A DNA stretch of 64,000 nt from the NCBI GenBank assembly GCA_002104945.1, contig MCFH01000029.1:124001-188000 (forward strand), given 5' to 3'. The DNA is from Piromyces finnis. Taxonomy: Eukaryota > Neocallimastigomycota > Neocallimastigomycetes > Neocallimastigales > Neocallimastigaceae. The notes under the pieces were generated by a model that made no database searches, was not told the DNA's origin, and saw only the letters and a program-made list of their open reading frames with translations. This document shows, piece after piece, positions 36,252 to 52,140 of this stretch (position 1 is the first letter of the stretch; each line of letters starts with the position of its first letter). The position numbers and the translations under genes are program-made.

Positions 36252-39200
36252 ATTGAATAATTATTATATATTTATATTTATAAATATAATATCATTTAAA
36301 ATAATGATACAAGGTGAATAAAAAAAAAATTTTTTTTTCTATTATTTACACTAGCAAAGTAATTATTTATTATAAAAAAAAATAAAATATTTTTAATTTT
36401 TCTTAATACTTCAACATAACAGCACAATATATATATATATATTATATTTTATTGAATATAATGAAATATTTAAATAACAACTATCCTTTTTTTTTTTTTT
36501 TTTTCATTATTTAATTTTAATAATTTAAAATAAATAAGCATGACCTTTCAATTCGAAAAAATAAAAAATAAAAAACAAAAAACAAACATTATATATTTAA
36601 ATTTTACAACAAGAGTAATAGTAATATAAAAATAAAACAAAACAAACAAACAAAAAAAATACCAACAAAACATAACAATAACAATAAAAAAAAGTAAATT
36701 ATAAAATAAAAAATAAAAAATAAAAAATAAAAAAAAAGAAATAAAAAAAAAAAAAGAAATAATAAAAAAAGAAATATAAGAAAAAATATTTTTATTTTCA
36801 TTTTTTCCTTTTCTTTTTCTTTCATTTTTATTCGTTTGATACATTATTATTATTTTGATGCTTCTATACCGTTGATTTATATAATTTGTGAGTTTTTTTT
36901 TTTTTTTTTTTTTTTTTAATTTTATATATAACCATCTATTAAGTAGTTATTTTATAACATTTTTATGTAGCTATTATTAGTAGTAATACAATAAAGGAAT
37001 TATTAAGTATTCAATATTTCAATATAAATAATAAATTTATTAAAAACTAAAAAAAAAAAAAAAAACTATATTGGAAATACAATTATTTAACAATGTAGCA
37101 TACACTGAATGATGATATATACAACATTGTATTTATGAAATAATTATATATTTTATTTATTATTAAAAAGATTAAATGAAAAATAATATTTATAATTTAT
37201 GATTTTACAAAAAGAATATTTATATACTTTGACAAAAGCAATATAAATAAAAAAAAATATATTTAATGGGCTGGTATTGTACATTATTTCTTTTCTTCTC
37301 CTATTTCATTATTATAGGGTATATATTAATTATTTTTATATTCTATGGAGGTCTATTGTTACATAAAAAAAAAAAAAAAAACAATAAACCCCTTATTGAT
37401 GATGAAAAATCTTATTTGTACATCTATACACATGATGATGAATAATTATATAAGACTTTATTTCAATATTTAAATATAATTCAATCTTATAAACAAAAAC
37501 AATTAATGTTATGATTTTAATAATAAGCGGTGATACTACCTATTAAAAGATAAATATATTAATGATTTTAATTTTATTAGAGTAATTATTGTAAAAGTTA
37601 ATAGAAAGAACGGATAAAAAAAGTGAAAAATATTATATACCCAAAAAAATATAATATTAACATTAAAATTCTTGTCTATTATATATTTCATTTCCTTATT
37701 TTAATATAAAAAGTAATAGAGAAAAATTTGTTGATTATTCATAATTTTATTATATGTGATAATATTAATGATTAAATTAAATTAATATAATAGTTTTTAA
37801 TAAATATATAAATATTTATTATTATCATCATTCTATAATTATCATTTAATAACATTGTTTATTAAACTATAATAAAATAAGGATAAAATCTAAATGAAAT
37901 AAAAGAAAAAAAAAAAAGAAATTTGAAAATAGGATAGATTGGTAAAGAAATAACATTATTTGGAATATATACATATATAAGAAAAAATATCTATTTTACT
38001 TTTAAAAACAATAAACTATTATTATTGTCATTATATTTTGTAAAAAAAAAAAAAAAAATAAAAAATAGATTATGTATATTGTATATTGTATATATATATA
38101 TATTTATCTATAAGAATATATAATGTTATTTTAATAATTATAATAACATTTTTTTTTTTTTTTTTTTTTTTTTGATAATAACTTGAGAAAATAATATTAT
38201 TATCTTCTTTTTAATATTATATTAATGTGTTATTATCATGGTTTGATTTATTTTGTAAAGTTTTTAAAATACTTTTTTTTTTTTTTTAAAATGAAAATTC
38301 ATAAAATGTTCATTATTTTGGCTCTATTCATTCATTTTCATTTCTAGTAAATTTCTTCTTCTTCTTCTTCTTCTTCTTTTAATTTAGGTATAAACTTTTT
38401 GGTTAAAATTTGGTTAAACTAATTCTCTTGTGTATTTTTTTTTTTTATTCTTCATTAAGGAATATGGCTAACTTTATACCTATATATTTTTTTTTTAATA
38501 TCAATAATAATAAGAATAACAAAAAATTAATTTAAAAAATTAATTTAAAAGGTTAATAACTTTGGATGGTAAAGGAATTTAATATATTATATTGTGTAAG
38601 AATTATTATTTTTTTTTTTTTATTAATTTTATATATTCTATAAAAGATTAAAGTATTTTTCAAAAATACTTTTTTTTTTTTTTAAAGGAAAACATGATTA
38701 AATTAGATATAATTATTTTAATAAAACCTATATAAACTTAAAACAAATAATAAAAAAAAAAAATAGTTTATAACAAAACTTATTATTCTATAGGCTAACA
38801 TATAAAATATTAACGAATATTTATACATTAGTAATAATCCTTTTTTTTTTTATAAAGCTAAACATTATTTATAATTATATATTATTATAAATAAATATTT
38901 TATTACTTTAAAAAGGAATAATTATTATTATTATTTTTTTTTTAAATAAAAATAAATAAATAAAAAAAAAAATTAAAATTTTAAAATTATTTTTTTTTTC
39001 TTTTCTTTTTCTTTTTTTTTTTTTTTTTGGTTTTAATTTAGTTAGAAAAATACGAATACTAGAAAATTAATGTATAAAATATATTGCTTTTTTTTTAACT
39101 ATATATTTTTTTTCTTTTAATTTAAAAAAAGTTTCAATGTGTATTGGGTGGTGGTGGGTAAAATTTATAATTTTTTTTCTTTAAAAAAAAGGAATTTTTT

Positions 39201-39450
39201 TTATCTTTATATTAATAAATATACAATAATAAAATTAAAAAATAATAGTTTTAAAATGTCGGTTTACCTTTTATATATATAAATATATATAGGTTATTTT
39301 TTTTTAAAGATAATTTCCACTTCCTCTTTTTTATTGAATTGATTTTTTTTGTTTTTCTTTAGGCTTTTTATACATTCTATAAGGAATTAGGTATTGTGGT
39401 CTATATAAAAAAATTATATTTTTGTGATTATTATTATTTTTTTTTTTGAT
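36252..39450. other. AT-rich intergenic region between convergent genes
   Basis: About 3.2 kb lies between the 3' ends of the kinase (+) and CAP-Gly (-) genes. It holds many homopolymers, for example T runs at 36895-36917 and 38150-38173. Nothing coding was recognised. Confidence 0.55.
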
Positions 39451-41193
39451 TTACATATATTTATAGGTGGTTAAACGGGTACGAGAACTTTCTCTTGGCA
39501 TCCAATAATTAAAGTTTTGTTGTTGTTGAACTTTTGATTTCCAATTTTCGATTTCTTTTTCTAAACGGAAACAACGATTTTCTAAAGCAATCTTGGAATC
39601 TTCAGCTGAAGAAAGCTGAGTACGTAAATCAATATAATCTTGATTAGAAACAATGGTAGTTGGATCAGATATAGTAGATAATGGTGAATTAAGGGAAGCA
39701 TTACTATTATTTAATGTGGCATTACTGTCAGATGAAATGATTTTTTTGTTCAACTTTAATTCACTAAGTTGCTTTTCAAGTTGTTGAATTTTCTTTTCTT
39801 TCATTTCAAGAAGAGCACGGGTAGCGGGATACATTTTTGTATTGTCATTACGCTCATATTCGGTAACCTTAGCTTCAGCTTTTTTACAACGATCTTTTAA
39901 TTCTTGCATTTCCTTTAATAAAAGTGAAACATTTTCTTTATTGACAGTTTTCTTAATACCATTTTCGTCCTTTTCTTCTTCATCAACGGATCCCATTTCA
40001 GCAACAGCAGCAACAGTAGCGGTTGTTTCTTTTGAAAAGTTTTCAAATTCATTAACTAATATTTCATAGTCTTGTAATAATTCTTTGTATTGTTCCTTAC
40101 TCTTCTGAAATTCTTCTTGAATGGTTTCCTTTTCTTTTTTCAAATCTTGAGTTTCTTGACGTGATTCTTTTAATTGTTCTTCCAATTTTTCGCATTGCTT
40201 TCTTGCTATTTCAGTACGTTTAGATGCACTTTTAGCATCATCAACAATACATTGAACTTCACGAAGTTTTCTTTCCTTTTCTGCTAATTCACGTTGTAAT
40301 TCCTGAATAATTTTTGATTGTTCATTTACTATACTACTAGCTTGATCATTTGTAGCAGCAACCAATGAAGCATGTGCTGAAGTTGGCATTCCCATTGTAG
40401 CTGGTAAATTATTTGGCATTGTATTGATTGTTAATGGTTCTTTTACAGGTTCTAAAGTCATATTCGTATTACGATTATTATTCCAAGAGCGTAATGAAGT
40501 ATTGGACATTATTGATTCACGTTTATTAGCAATTACAGTACGATTAGAAGAAATACTTGAAAGTACAGATTCTCGCTTATTTCGAGAACCTGAAGAAAGA
40601 CTACTTGAGGAAAGAACACTTTCTCTTTTATTAACTGAACCATTAGATTTTAAACCTTTATTTTTTAAAATTATCAAATATATAATTAGTTTAGATATTT
40701 TTTATTCTATCAAAATTTTTATAATTCTTCTATTAATAATTTATTTCTAAACATTTTCCAATTTAAATTAATATAAAATATTATGTTATACCATATGGTG
40801 ATTGTGGTGGTGTAAATTGATTTACAACAGGTGCTGGATTATATGCTTCAATCAATTCAATATTTTTTCTTAAAACAAAAACACCTATTAATGTATATAT
40901 TGTATATTAATGAGTTTGTTATATTTTGAATATTATTTTATTAATTATATCATACCAGAATTTGGTGGACAGTCAAAGTAATAAACACCATTAACTGAGC
41001 CATTATTTTTTCCTTGACCTTCATTGAATAGTCTTATACCATACCAAATACCATCTTTGAAATCTGTTTTACCAGCATATAAAAGTATTCCTTCTAAACC
41101 AGTAGACTTTACTTTTACAATTGAATTAATTGGTATTTCTTCATTGTTTGATGATGTGCTTGACATACTGGATAATCTTTTTCTTGAAGCCAT
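39451..41193 (-). CDS. CAP-Gly coiled-coil microtubule-binding protein (511 aa, 3 exons)
   Basis: Exons: 41193-40956, 40884-40792, 40655-39451, all in phase. Residues 18-90 form a CAP-Gly domain (INSIVKVKSTGLEGILLYAG, DGIWYGIRL, GKNNGSVNGVYYFDC, then GVFVLRKNIELI). It binds the EEY/F tails of tubulin and EB proteins. The usual GKNDG motif is GKNNG here. A Ser/Arg-rich linker with three NKRES repeats (residues about 110-160) follows, then a long coiled coil (about 230-420: KIIQELQRELAEKERKLREV and similar), and a short final helix. The arrangement fits CLIP-170/Bik1-like plus-end tracking proteins, although no C-terminal zinc knuckle is present. The basic, Ser-rich repeats are candidate microtubule contacts and phosphorylation sites. 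Confidence 0.87.
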
Positions 41194-43401
41194 AATTAAT
41201 TATTCAAATAAATGTCGTAAAATAATCAATAATAATTAATATTTTATTTGAATTTTTTATTATTATATTCAATGGAATATAAATTATTAATTTATATGAA
41301 TGGGGTATTATTATTATTTTTTTAAAAAGAAATTCTTTCACTATATATATCTTATTGATTAAGATATTATGTTTATGATTTAGGAAATTCACTATTTTAA
41401 ATGAGTGTTTATAGCGATTTCCAATTGATTATATATTTTGAATACTCTAAATAACTGTGATTAAATAATTACCTTTATATATAAATATTATATTAAAAAT
41501 GCGTTTGACGAAAAATATTAAATATAATTGAGTTTGAATAATAAATTATAATAATTATTCTATTTACAAAAAAAAAAAAAAGATTTTTGTTGTGTTGAAA
41601 TTAGTGGATATTGAGAATAATATGAAATTATTGTGACTATTATGATTAAAATATATGTAATATTATTTCAAATAATGAATAAATTGCGAATATCACAATG
41701 TTTGATTATTATTTATTTTTATATTTATTTTTGTCTTTTAGATTTAAAAATAGAACTTGTAATAATAATAATTCAAAGAACAAGATAATCTAAATTTGAA
41801 TGTATATTGATTTATATATTTGAATGTAGATTTTAAATTTTCTTCTTTATTTGAATTTTTATTTATTCTAAAGTGTATTAAAAATAATATACAATATTTG
41901 TGTTAATTTATTAAATATAATAGTATAATTGTATTATGTTATTTTAATTAAGTTTTACAAATCTTACTATAAAATTAATTCCTTTTTAATTATTTAATTG
42001 TTTTTTTTTTTTTTATATTTTAAAATAGCATTTTTCTATTTTATTTTAAATATTTTTAAATATTTTTTTTTTTTTTTTTTCATTAAGATAAAATTTTATT
42101 TTAATTTCTTAATATTATTTTTATTAAGAAAGTAAAAAAAAAAAAGTATCTTAATTTTTTTAGAAATTTTTAAATTCTTTTAAAAAACCTAAAATATTAT
42201 TAATTCTTAATCCTAAAAAAATTTCATATTTTTTTTATTAATCTATGTGGGAATAATCTTTTGTATTACATTTATTAATAAATTATTTATGATATATTAT
42301 ATAAAATATTATTGTATTTTTATTTGTTGAAGGACAATTTATATTGAAAGTTATTTATATATTTAATATATACAAATATATAAACATATTAAATATAAAG
42401 TATATTATAAGAATTATTAGAAACAAATATATTAAAAATGAAATATAATAAATGGTTTTTTTTAAAGTAAATAATATTGAATAAAATTAATTATTTATTT
42501 AAGTTTATTTTTATTTAAATAAAAACATTTAATATTTTTTTAATATATTAGTGGATTCACAATATTATATGATTTTTTATATAAAAAATTAAAAATAAAT
42601 TAAAAATATTATTCTATAATAAATAAAGTTTACTATAATTAAAAAAAAATCATTTAAAGGCTTTGATGAAATAAATATATGCCACTGTACAACCTTAAAA
42701 ATAATATATAATCAATTATTAATAAATATTATAATACATATTAATTTAATATATATTAATAAATATTGTCAACATTGGTAGTTAAATTAAAATGAAATAT
42801 ATAAAAAATATTTATTTTATATAAATGATCTCTCATATACAATAAACCTTTTTATTTATTGAAATATATTGATAATATATTTAACAGTTTAATATAATAT
42901 TACATAAACCTTTAAATGTACATTTACATTAAATATACATGCTTATTTTAATTTTAAATTAATTGTTTATAAATAACTTATGTAAAAATAATTGAAATAA
43001 AAAAAGTTGAAGTCCAGCTATTTTAAGGGCATTAATAACGTTTATTTGAATAAAAATAATAAAAATAATAAAAATAATAGACTCTAAACCATTTTATAAT
43101 TAACACTATTTAAATATTTATCTTTATTATTTTCACTTTTTCAGAAAAATTTATGTTAGGTTATATTAATATAAATTAATTTCAAATAGGAGACTTTAAA
43201 AATTATATATATATTTACAGATAGTAAAAATTATTATTATATATAATAATAGTAATAGAAGAAAAAATATATAGATTTTTTTTTTTTTTTTTAATAAAAA
43301 GTAAAGGAATGTTTTATTGTTGGGAATAATTAGGTAATTGTAATATTTGCAACAAAAATTAATTAAATTATATATTAGAAGTTAAAAAATAAACTTCTTT
43401 T
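41194..43401. other. AT-rich intergenic region
   Basis: No supported gene, RNA or structured repeat was seen apart from homopolymers such as the T runs at 42002-42014 and 42063-42080. It ends at the minisatellite at 43402. Confidence 0.55.
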
Positions 43402-43758
43402 AATAGTTTTTACCATTACTGTGTTATTACTGAACATTAATAATATTATTTTTATTTTTATGCGAATATTATAATAAATTGATTTCTAGATTCTTTGAAT
43501 AGTTTTTACCATTACTGTTATTACTGAACATTAATAATACTTTTATTTTTATGCAGATACTATAATTGATTTATAGATTTTTGAATAGTTTTTACCATTA
43601 TTGTTATTACTGAACATTGATAATATTATTTTTATTTTTATGCAGATACTATAATTGATTTATAGATTCTTTGAATAGTTTTTACCATTATTGTTATTAC
43701 TGAACATTGATAATATTATTTTTATTTTTATGCAGATACTATAATTGATTTATAGATT
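43402..43758. repeat. Minisatellite of four 85-95 bp units ending at a stop codon
   Basis: Units begin at about 43402, 43498, 43583 and 43672. Each carries GAATAGTTTTTACCATTA, TTACTGAACATT and TTTTTATGCAGATACTATAA-like words. Units 3 and 4 are nearly identical and unit 1 is most diverged, which suggests growth from the gene side. The last unit contains the stop codon (43750-43752) of the dual-specificity phosphatase, so the array forms its 3' UTR. Confidence 0.9.
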
Positions 43759-44827
43759 AAGTTTTTTTGCAATTTCATCTTTTGATATCTTTGAAGAGTT
43801 ACTATCTACCTGTGATGTGCTTTTCTTTTTTGATAAAAATTTATATTTTAAATCGTTATATTTTGAAATGGAGTATATCTTAAGATAGTCTATTGAATTT
43901 GATAAACGCTTATCATCTTTTTTTATTGGCAATGTTTGGGAACCAGGACAAGATTTATAACCTTTATCATTTTTTATTTTATTTTTTAATACTTTTTCAA
44001 TTTTTTTATTATAATTATATTCTAATTTGGATTGCCAGAGTTGAAGCTGTTTTTGGAAACCTTCATTTGGTTTAATAGTTGGTCTTTTACGTTGTAAATA
44101 TTTTAAAACCGATGATACACAATCAAATGGAACATTCAATTCTGAGTTTCCAACTTTACTACTATTATTTTCATTTAATAAGGGTTTACTTTCAAGAATA
44201 TAATGTAGAATTCTCCTTGTATCAATATTATTCTCATCTTCTTGACCATTGTATTCATAATATTTATATAATAAATAAGCAGATACAATAGTTGCTGAAC
44301 GAGAAATACCCAACTGACAATGAACTAAAATATTATCATGACTTTCTATGGTTAAACAATCTTTTGTGAATTCTTTTAAAATCAAGATTTAATATACATT
44401 TTTTTATGTTAGCTATTTATTATTTTATACAATATTCATATTTAAATATTGTGTTATATTACTATATTCTAAAAAATAACATACCATTATTAATAATTTC
44501 ATTTTTTGCTTTCTCAAAACGACTATTAAGTGCTTTATCAATAAACTCACAAGTTTTTGGAAAAAATTTCATAGCATTAAAATTAATTTCATCTCTCATA
44601 GGTATGCTTAAACTCTTAATATTATTATTACTATTGAAATTAACATTAGTGTGACTATTCTCAGTAACATTAAGAATGTACTTTATATTTTTATCTTTTA
44701 GAAAATCTTCATCTGTAGCAGCATACATTGAACCAATGTATAATCCTGGAAAAACATTGGTTGCATCTAAAAGCGAAAACTTTTCATGAGTTTTTTTAGC
44801 AATTTCTTTAAAATTACTTGATGCCAT
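43750..44827 (-). CDS. Dual-specificity protein phosphatase (321 aa, 2 exons)
   Basis: Exons: 44827-44485 and 44372-43750, in phase. The domain begins FPGLYIGSMYAATDEDFLKD, followed by KYILNVTENS, IPMRDEINFNAMKFFPKTCE (general-acid Asp region) and the active-site loop HCQLGISRS (Cys133, Arg139), then ATIVSAYLLYKYY. In most relatives the loop leads directly to the end of the domain; here an acidic insertion (about residues 155-190) comes before FQKQLQLWQ. The last 90 residues are basic and Lys/Ser-rich. These enzymes remove phosphate from Tyr and Ser/Thr, often on MAP kinases. Substrate unknown. The intron acceptor was chosen because it keeps the loop in frame; another acceptor just upstream is possible. 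Confidence 0.87.
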
Positions 44828-45742
44828 TTTTTTTTTTATATAAAATAATTAAATATTAAATAAATGAGACTTTTAAATTTATATACTTTGTTAAAACTAT
44901 ATAATATATAGTTTTTTTTTATTTATTTTGTTTTCACTTTTTTTTATTGAGTTTTTATATATATATCTTTTTTTATTTTTTATTTTTAATAATAATAACA
45001 ATAATGGTAATTACAAATTTAAATTTGTATTTTTTTTATTTAAAATTCTTTTTAATAATTGTTTTTTTTTTGAAAGCTATTTAAAAAAAAAAATAAAGTT
45101 AGAGAAATCTATAAATAATATTAATTTATTTTTCTCAAATTTTAGCCAATAGATTAAGCTAACTTAATTAGTTTATAAATTAAAATTAATCTTTTTTAAT
45201 ATTGATTGCTACCTATATTCAATTTATTACTTTAATAGAATATACCAAGCAAGGCATTATTTTGTTATACACCAATATAAATATCCATTCATTATACCAT
45301 ATTAAAAGCTTTAACTAAATATTGGTATATTTTTATTTTTTTGTGATATTTAGGTTTTTTCCTTTTCTTTCTTTCTTTCTTTCTTTCTTTATAATATTAA
45401 TAATAAAAAAGCAAAAAAAAAAAAATCAATATATAATAAAATTATAAAAAAAAATTATAGATTATTAATATTTAAAAATTTAAATAAAATAATGAAAGTT
45501 TATTTTTAGAAAAATATAGATTGGATTGACCAATAATAGTAGGGTTTTTGATATAGATTATACATTATACAATACTTCAATATAATTTATCTTTGTTGTC
45601 AAATTTTTATATTAATAAATAAATATTCATTTAAACCTTTTTTTTTTTCCCCTTAGAAAACAAGAAAATATATATTATTATTCAAGAAAATAGGAAAAAC
45701 AATTATAAATTTAATTTAATTATTGTAAATAGATAAAGTATA
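44828..45742. other. Shared upstream region of divergent phosphatase and DML1 genes
   Basis: This is AT-rich DNA of about 0.9 kb between two divergent starts, so it should hold both promoters. A (TTTC)n run lies at about 45367-45390 and poly(A) at 45411-45424. No defined element was recognised. Confidence 0.5.
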
Positions 45743-47146
45743 ATGAGAGAAATTATTACTATCCAGCTTGGTTCAACAGCAAATTTTGTTGGGACTCATT
45801 TCTGGAATTCATTAGAAAATTCAGTAAATAGAATTAAGGAAACAAGTAAAGGAAATTCAGATAATGATGATGATTATCAAGATATTAATATATTTTATAA
45901 AACAGGAATTTCAGAAAAGGTAAAATAATAAAATAAAATAAAATAAAGCGAGTTAAAAAAACTAAAAATAATTAATAATATATTTTAAATACTTTTTAAT
46001 TACATAATTACATATAATTATATACTAAAAATATCATTGAATTATTTATTACTATAATTTTATTTTATTATATTAATATGTAATTTGGCTGAATTCATTA
46101 TTATAAATTTATTAATTGGACATTAAACAATAATCTAATTGGAATATGAAATATCTTTTAATTTAATATCATTTTTAAAATATAAATAATTCATTAAAGA
46201 GAGAAGAAACATATAGTCCAAGATTACTTATTATGGAATTAAAAGTTAAATGTTTTAATTGATACTAATATTTTTTCATTATATAATCATTTTATAATTG
46301 TTTATATAATGTTAAGTAAAAAACATTTTTTAAATTTTTATTGCTATTATAAGAATAATATATAGCATTTTTAAACTTTAGATCTTTAAGAAAATAATAT
46401 TTAAAAACTAAATATTTGTCCATTAATATAATTTATTTTGTCATTTTAAAAAAAGGAATATTATATGTTATTTTTATATAAAATTAATAATACTTTTTAT
46501 TTTTTAAATTTATAAACAATTAATTAAAATATATAGGTGGTTTAAACACAATAAAAAATTCTAATCCATTTTATCAGCCTTCTTATGATGTTGATGCATT
46601 AAAGAATGATGCTTCACAATTATGGTAAAACAATTTTCTTTCTTTTAGATATATAGATTGATTAACAAGTTAATAATTAAGAATTAAGAAAATAATATAT
46701 ATTTAAATATATGATATAATATCAAAGGCCTGGTAAAATTGAAACTTATAAAAATGAAATAGACGAAAAATCTTTGTTTCAAAAAACTATTGAAAACCCA
46801 AATTTCGAGTATCAAAAGGTTACTATTATAATAATTAAAAATTGGATTTATTAAAGTTTAAATTCTAATTTTCTTTTCTTTTTCATTTTTAATCCGAAAA
46901 TTGGTTGTTGAATAATATCAATAACAATCTAGCTCTTTAATTCTGGCTATAGTTCAAAGTCTTTAGAATTAAATGAAAATACTATAAAACATTGGTCTGA
47001 TTTTAATATATCATATTATCATCCAAAAACGATAATTGAACTCTCAGAATATAGTGTTAATGATGAAACTACTCCTTTTGGTAGTTTTAGTTGTGGTGAA
47101 GAATTATATACTACTGGTTATTATGTAAGCTGATTATTAAATTTCT

Positions 47147-47177
<31 letters not shown>

Positions 47178-48860
47178 CATTATTATTATTAAATCTAATA
47201 ATATAATATAATATAATATAATATAAAATATAATATAATATAATTAATGTATAAATAGGGGGAAAAGATATTTGATGATAATTTGAGATTCTTTTTAGAG
47301 GATTGTGATCAGCTTCAAGTAATTTTTTAATACTTATTTATTAAAATAAAAAATTTAATTATCTTTTTTTTAAAAAAAAAATTAATAACAATATAACATA
47401 TAAAGGGATTTCAAATATTTTGTGAAACAAATAGTGCTTTCAGTGGTTTTGCATCAAAATTAGTTGAAGAAATAAATGATGAATTTGGTCATCATACTGT
47501 ATTAATTTATGGTGTTGACAACAAAGAAGATAATACAGTGAGTACAATAATGAAATAACGATGAAACCCCCCCCCTTTTTTTTTTTTTTTTTTTTTTCTA
47601 TATACATATGCTAAATTATATTTAATAATTGGATTTAATAGATTTTATCAAGAATAAATAAATCAATATCTATGAAAGCATTCAATGAATCTAGTCTTTT
47701 ATACATACCATTGGACATTACTAATACAACTGTCAATAATTTCTGGTCCAAATTTTATTCATCAAATGTAAATTTTAATTTTTTTTTTTATTATTTATTT
47801 TGATAATTATTATTTAAAATATATACTTTTTGATATGTATATATTAATAGGTCAATTCACTATATCATTCTACTGCTTTGTATTCTTCAGCTATCGAATC
47901 AAGTATATTTATTAATATATATATATTTGAAAATATTATTAATGGACTTATTAATGATAATGTAATTTTTCATATTTTATTTAAGTATCTTTACCATTTA
48001 GCTCAGCTAAGAATTACCAATCAATAGTAGATATATGTTCTTCAATAACCACAGAATCTGTAAAACTTGGTGGTGTATCTTATAAATATCCATGTAAAGG
48101 AATACAAAAATGTGATTTACTTCATTTATACTATTATGAATCAATGGAAAATATGGTAAATTATTAGCAAAAATATAACAAAAAATATGAACAATTAATA
48201 TTCTAAATCATATTAATTTTTGAATAGGAAAATATATTTGGACAACAATATATATATCAAGGAATGAATGAAATGTAAGTTATAAGATATATATTAGATT
48301 TAATTACGTTCTAATAAAAAAAAATATTAAATATTATTTTTTAATATTTGTGTTATTTTAAAAATTTTAATAATAGTGAAGAATTTAATGATAAATATAG
48401 ATGTTACAGAACTTCAAGGTAATTTTTTTTTTTTTAATATACATAATATATATTACAATAAAATAAAAATATATTTTATTAATATATTTATTTATATATT
48501 ATTACTTTATTTTTTTTATTTTTGAAAAATTATAGCTGGAAGACCAAAAATAAATATGCTATTTCTCCAACATTCCCACAATTATTTAATACAAATGAAT
48601 TAAATGATATTGATTATTTCAAATTTAATGATGAAGATATTAATAAAGAACAAATTTTAACTGATGTTGTTACAGATGTTCCAATGGTAACTCGTTTAGC
48701 TAGTGATTCAAGTCTCAACTTTATTGTTAATCAATCATATCAATGCTTAGATGTTTATAGAAGCCTTGTTAATAAAGAAACAGGTTATGAAGAAGACGAT
48801 ATATTTGAAATTAGAGAAGATTTAAAGCGTCTTAGAGACACTATTGGTGCTGAAAACTAG
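45743..48860 (+). CDS. DML1: Misato/DML1 tubulin-like mitochondrial inheritance protein (about 515 aa, 13 exons)
   Basis: Exons: 45743-45919, 46200 to about 46245, 46537-46624, 46728-46818, 46933-47124, 47259-47318, 47406-47537, 47642-47767, 47851-47902, 47986-48155, 48228-48274, 48377-48418, 48536-48860. The opening MREIITIQLGSTANFVGTHFWN is the Misato signature, and SPRLLIMELK, GLNTI, FYQP and WSDF follow. The tubulin-like centre reads GFQIFCETNSAFSGFASKLV and the C-terminal half RLASDSSLNFIVN. The protein is linked to mitochondrial distribution and, in animals, chaperonin and actin folding. Length matches the family (about 480-570). All junctions are in phase except the end of exon 2: the family pattern wants one G after ELKs but the sequence there is AAAAGTTAAATG, so the donor is unusual or I have misplaced it. 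Confidence 0.9.
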
Positions 48861-49077
48861 ATTTATTTTTTTTTAAAGAAAAAAATTAAGAAATAACAAT
48901 ACTATATAAATTCAATTAAAATAATTATAAGAAGAATTAATAAAAAATTAAATATAAAAATAACTATTTTTTATTATTTTGAGTATTCTCCCTTTCAAAA
49001 ATGTTATGCATATATAAAATTAAAAAATGAAACAAAATAATGCTAAAAAAATAAAAATGAAACAAAACAAAACATAA

Positions 49078-49109
<32 letters not shown>

Positions 49110-49685
49110 ATTTTTAATATTATTTTTATTATTTTAATATTTATTTAACATTAATTATTTATAATTGTAAATGTTTTATGGATTGTTATTTAAATAATAT
49201 CTATTTTTCTTTGTATTTATATTATTATATATTATTATATATTATTTTATATTATTATTATTATTATTTTAAATTTTTACGTAGATTAATAGGTACTTTA
49301 ATTTTTTTTTTTTTTTTATAATTTTTTATATCAATTTTCATTTTCTTTGGTTTTTTATTATTAAGAATTTTTTTTTTTTTAATTTTAATTTATTATGGAT
49401 AAATTATGAATATCGATGATATTAGAAAAAAGTGTTGAATTGATAGGTTGGTGTTTTTTTTTTCTTTCTTTTTTTTTTTTTTTTACTACTTCATTTCAAT
49501 AGTGTTAGGTTATAATTTTTTTAGTAATTAATTATCTATATATAAATTATGAATTTTAACTATTAAGAAAGTATTAAAAAAAAAAAAATTATTCACATTA
49601 AATCATTAAAATTGAATTGTAAAAAAAAAAAAAAAAAATAAGGCATAGAAATTTGATTTTTTTTTTTGATATACATATCTATCTT
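48861..49685. other. Intergenic DNA between convergent genes
   Basis: A gap of about 0.8 kb lies between the stops of DML1 (+) and SRP54 (-). It has an A run of about 29 nt at 49080-49108, several T runs and ATT repeats at 49223-49265. Nothing else was seen. Confidence 0.55.

Positions 49686-52140
<2,455 letters not shown>

Noticed and set aside
36548-36844. Two overlapping frames rich in Phe, Leu and Ile on the minus strand
   Set aside because: They come from A/T homopolymers in intergenic DNA and have no family likeness or conserved start.
39842-41239. Plus-strand frames across the CAP-Gly gene
   Set aside because: Antisense shadows of confirmed exons with Ser/Phe-rich composition from reversed Glu/Lys codons.
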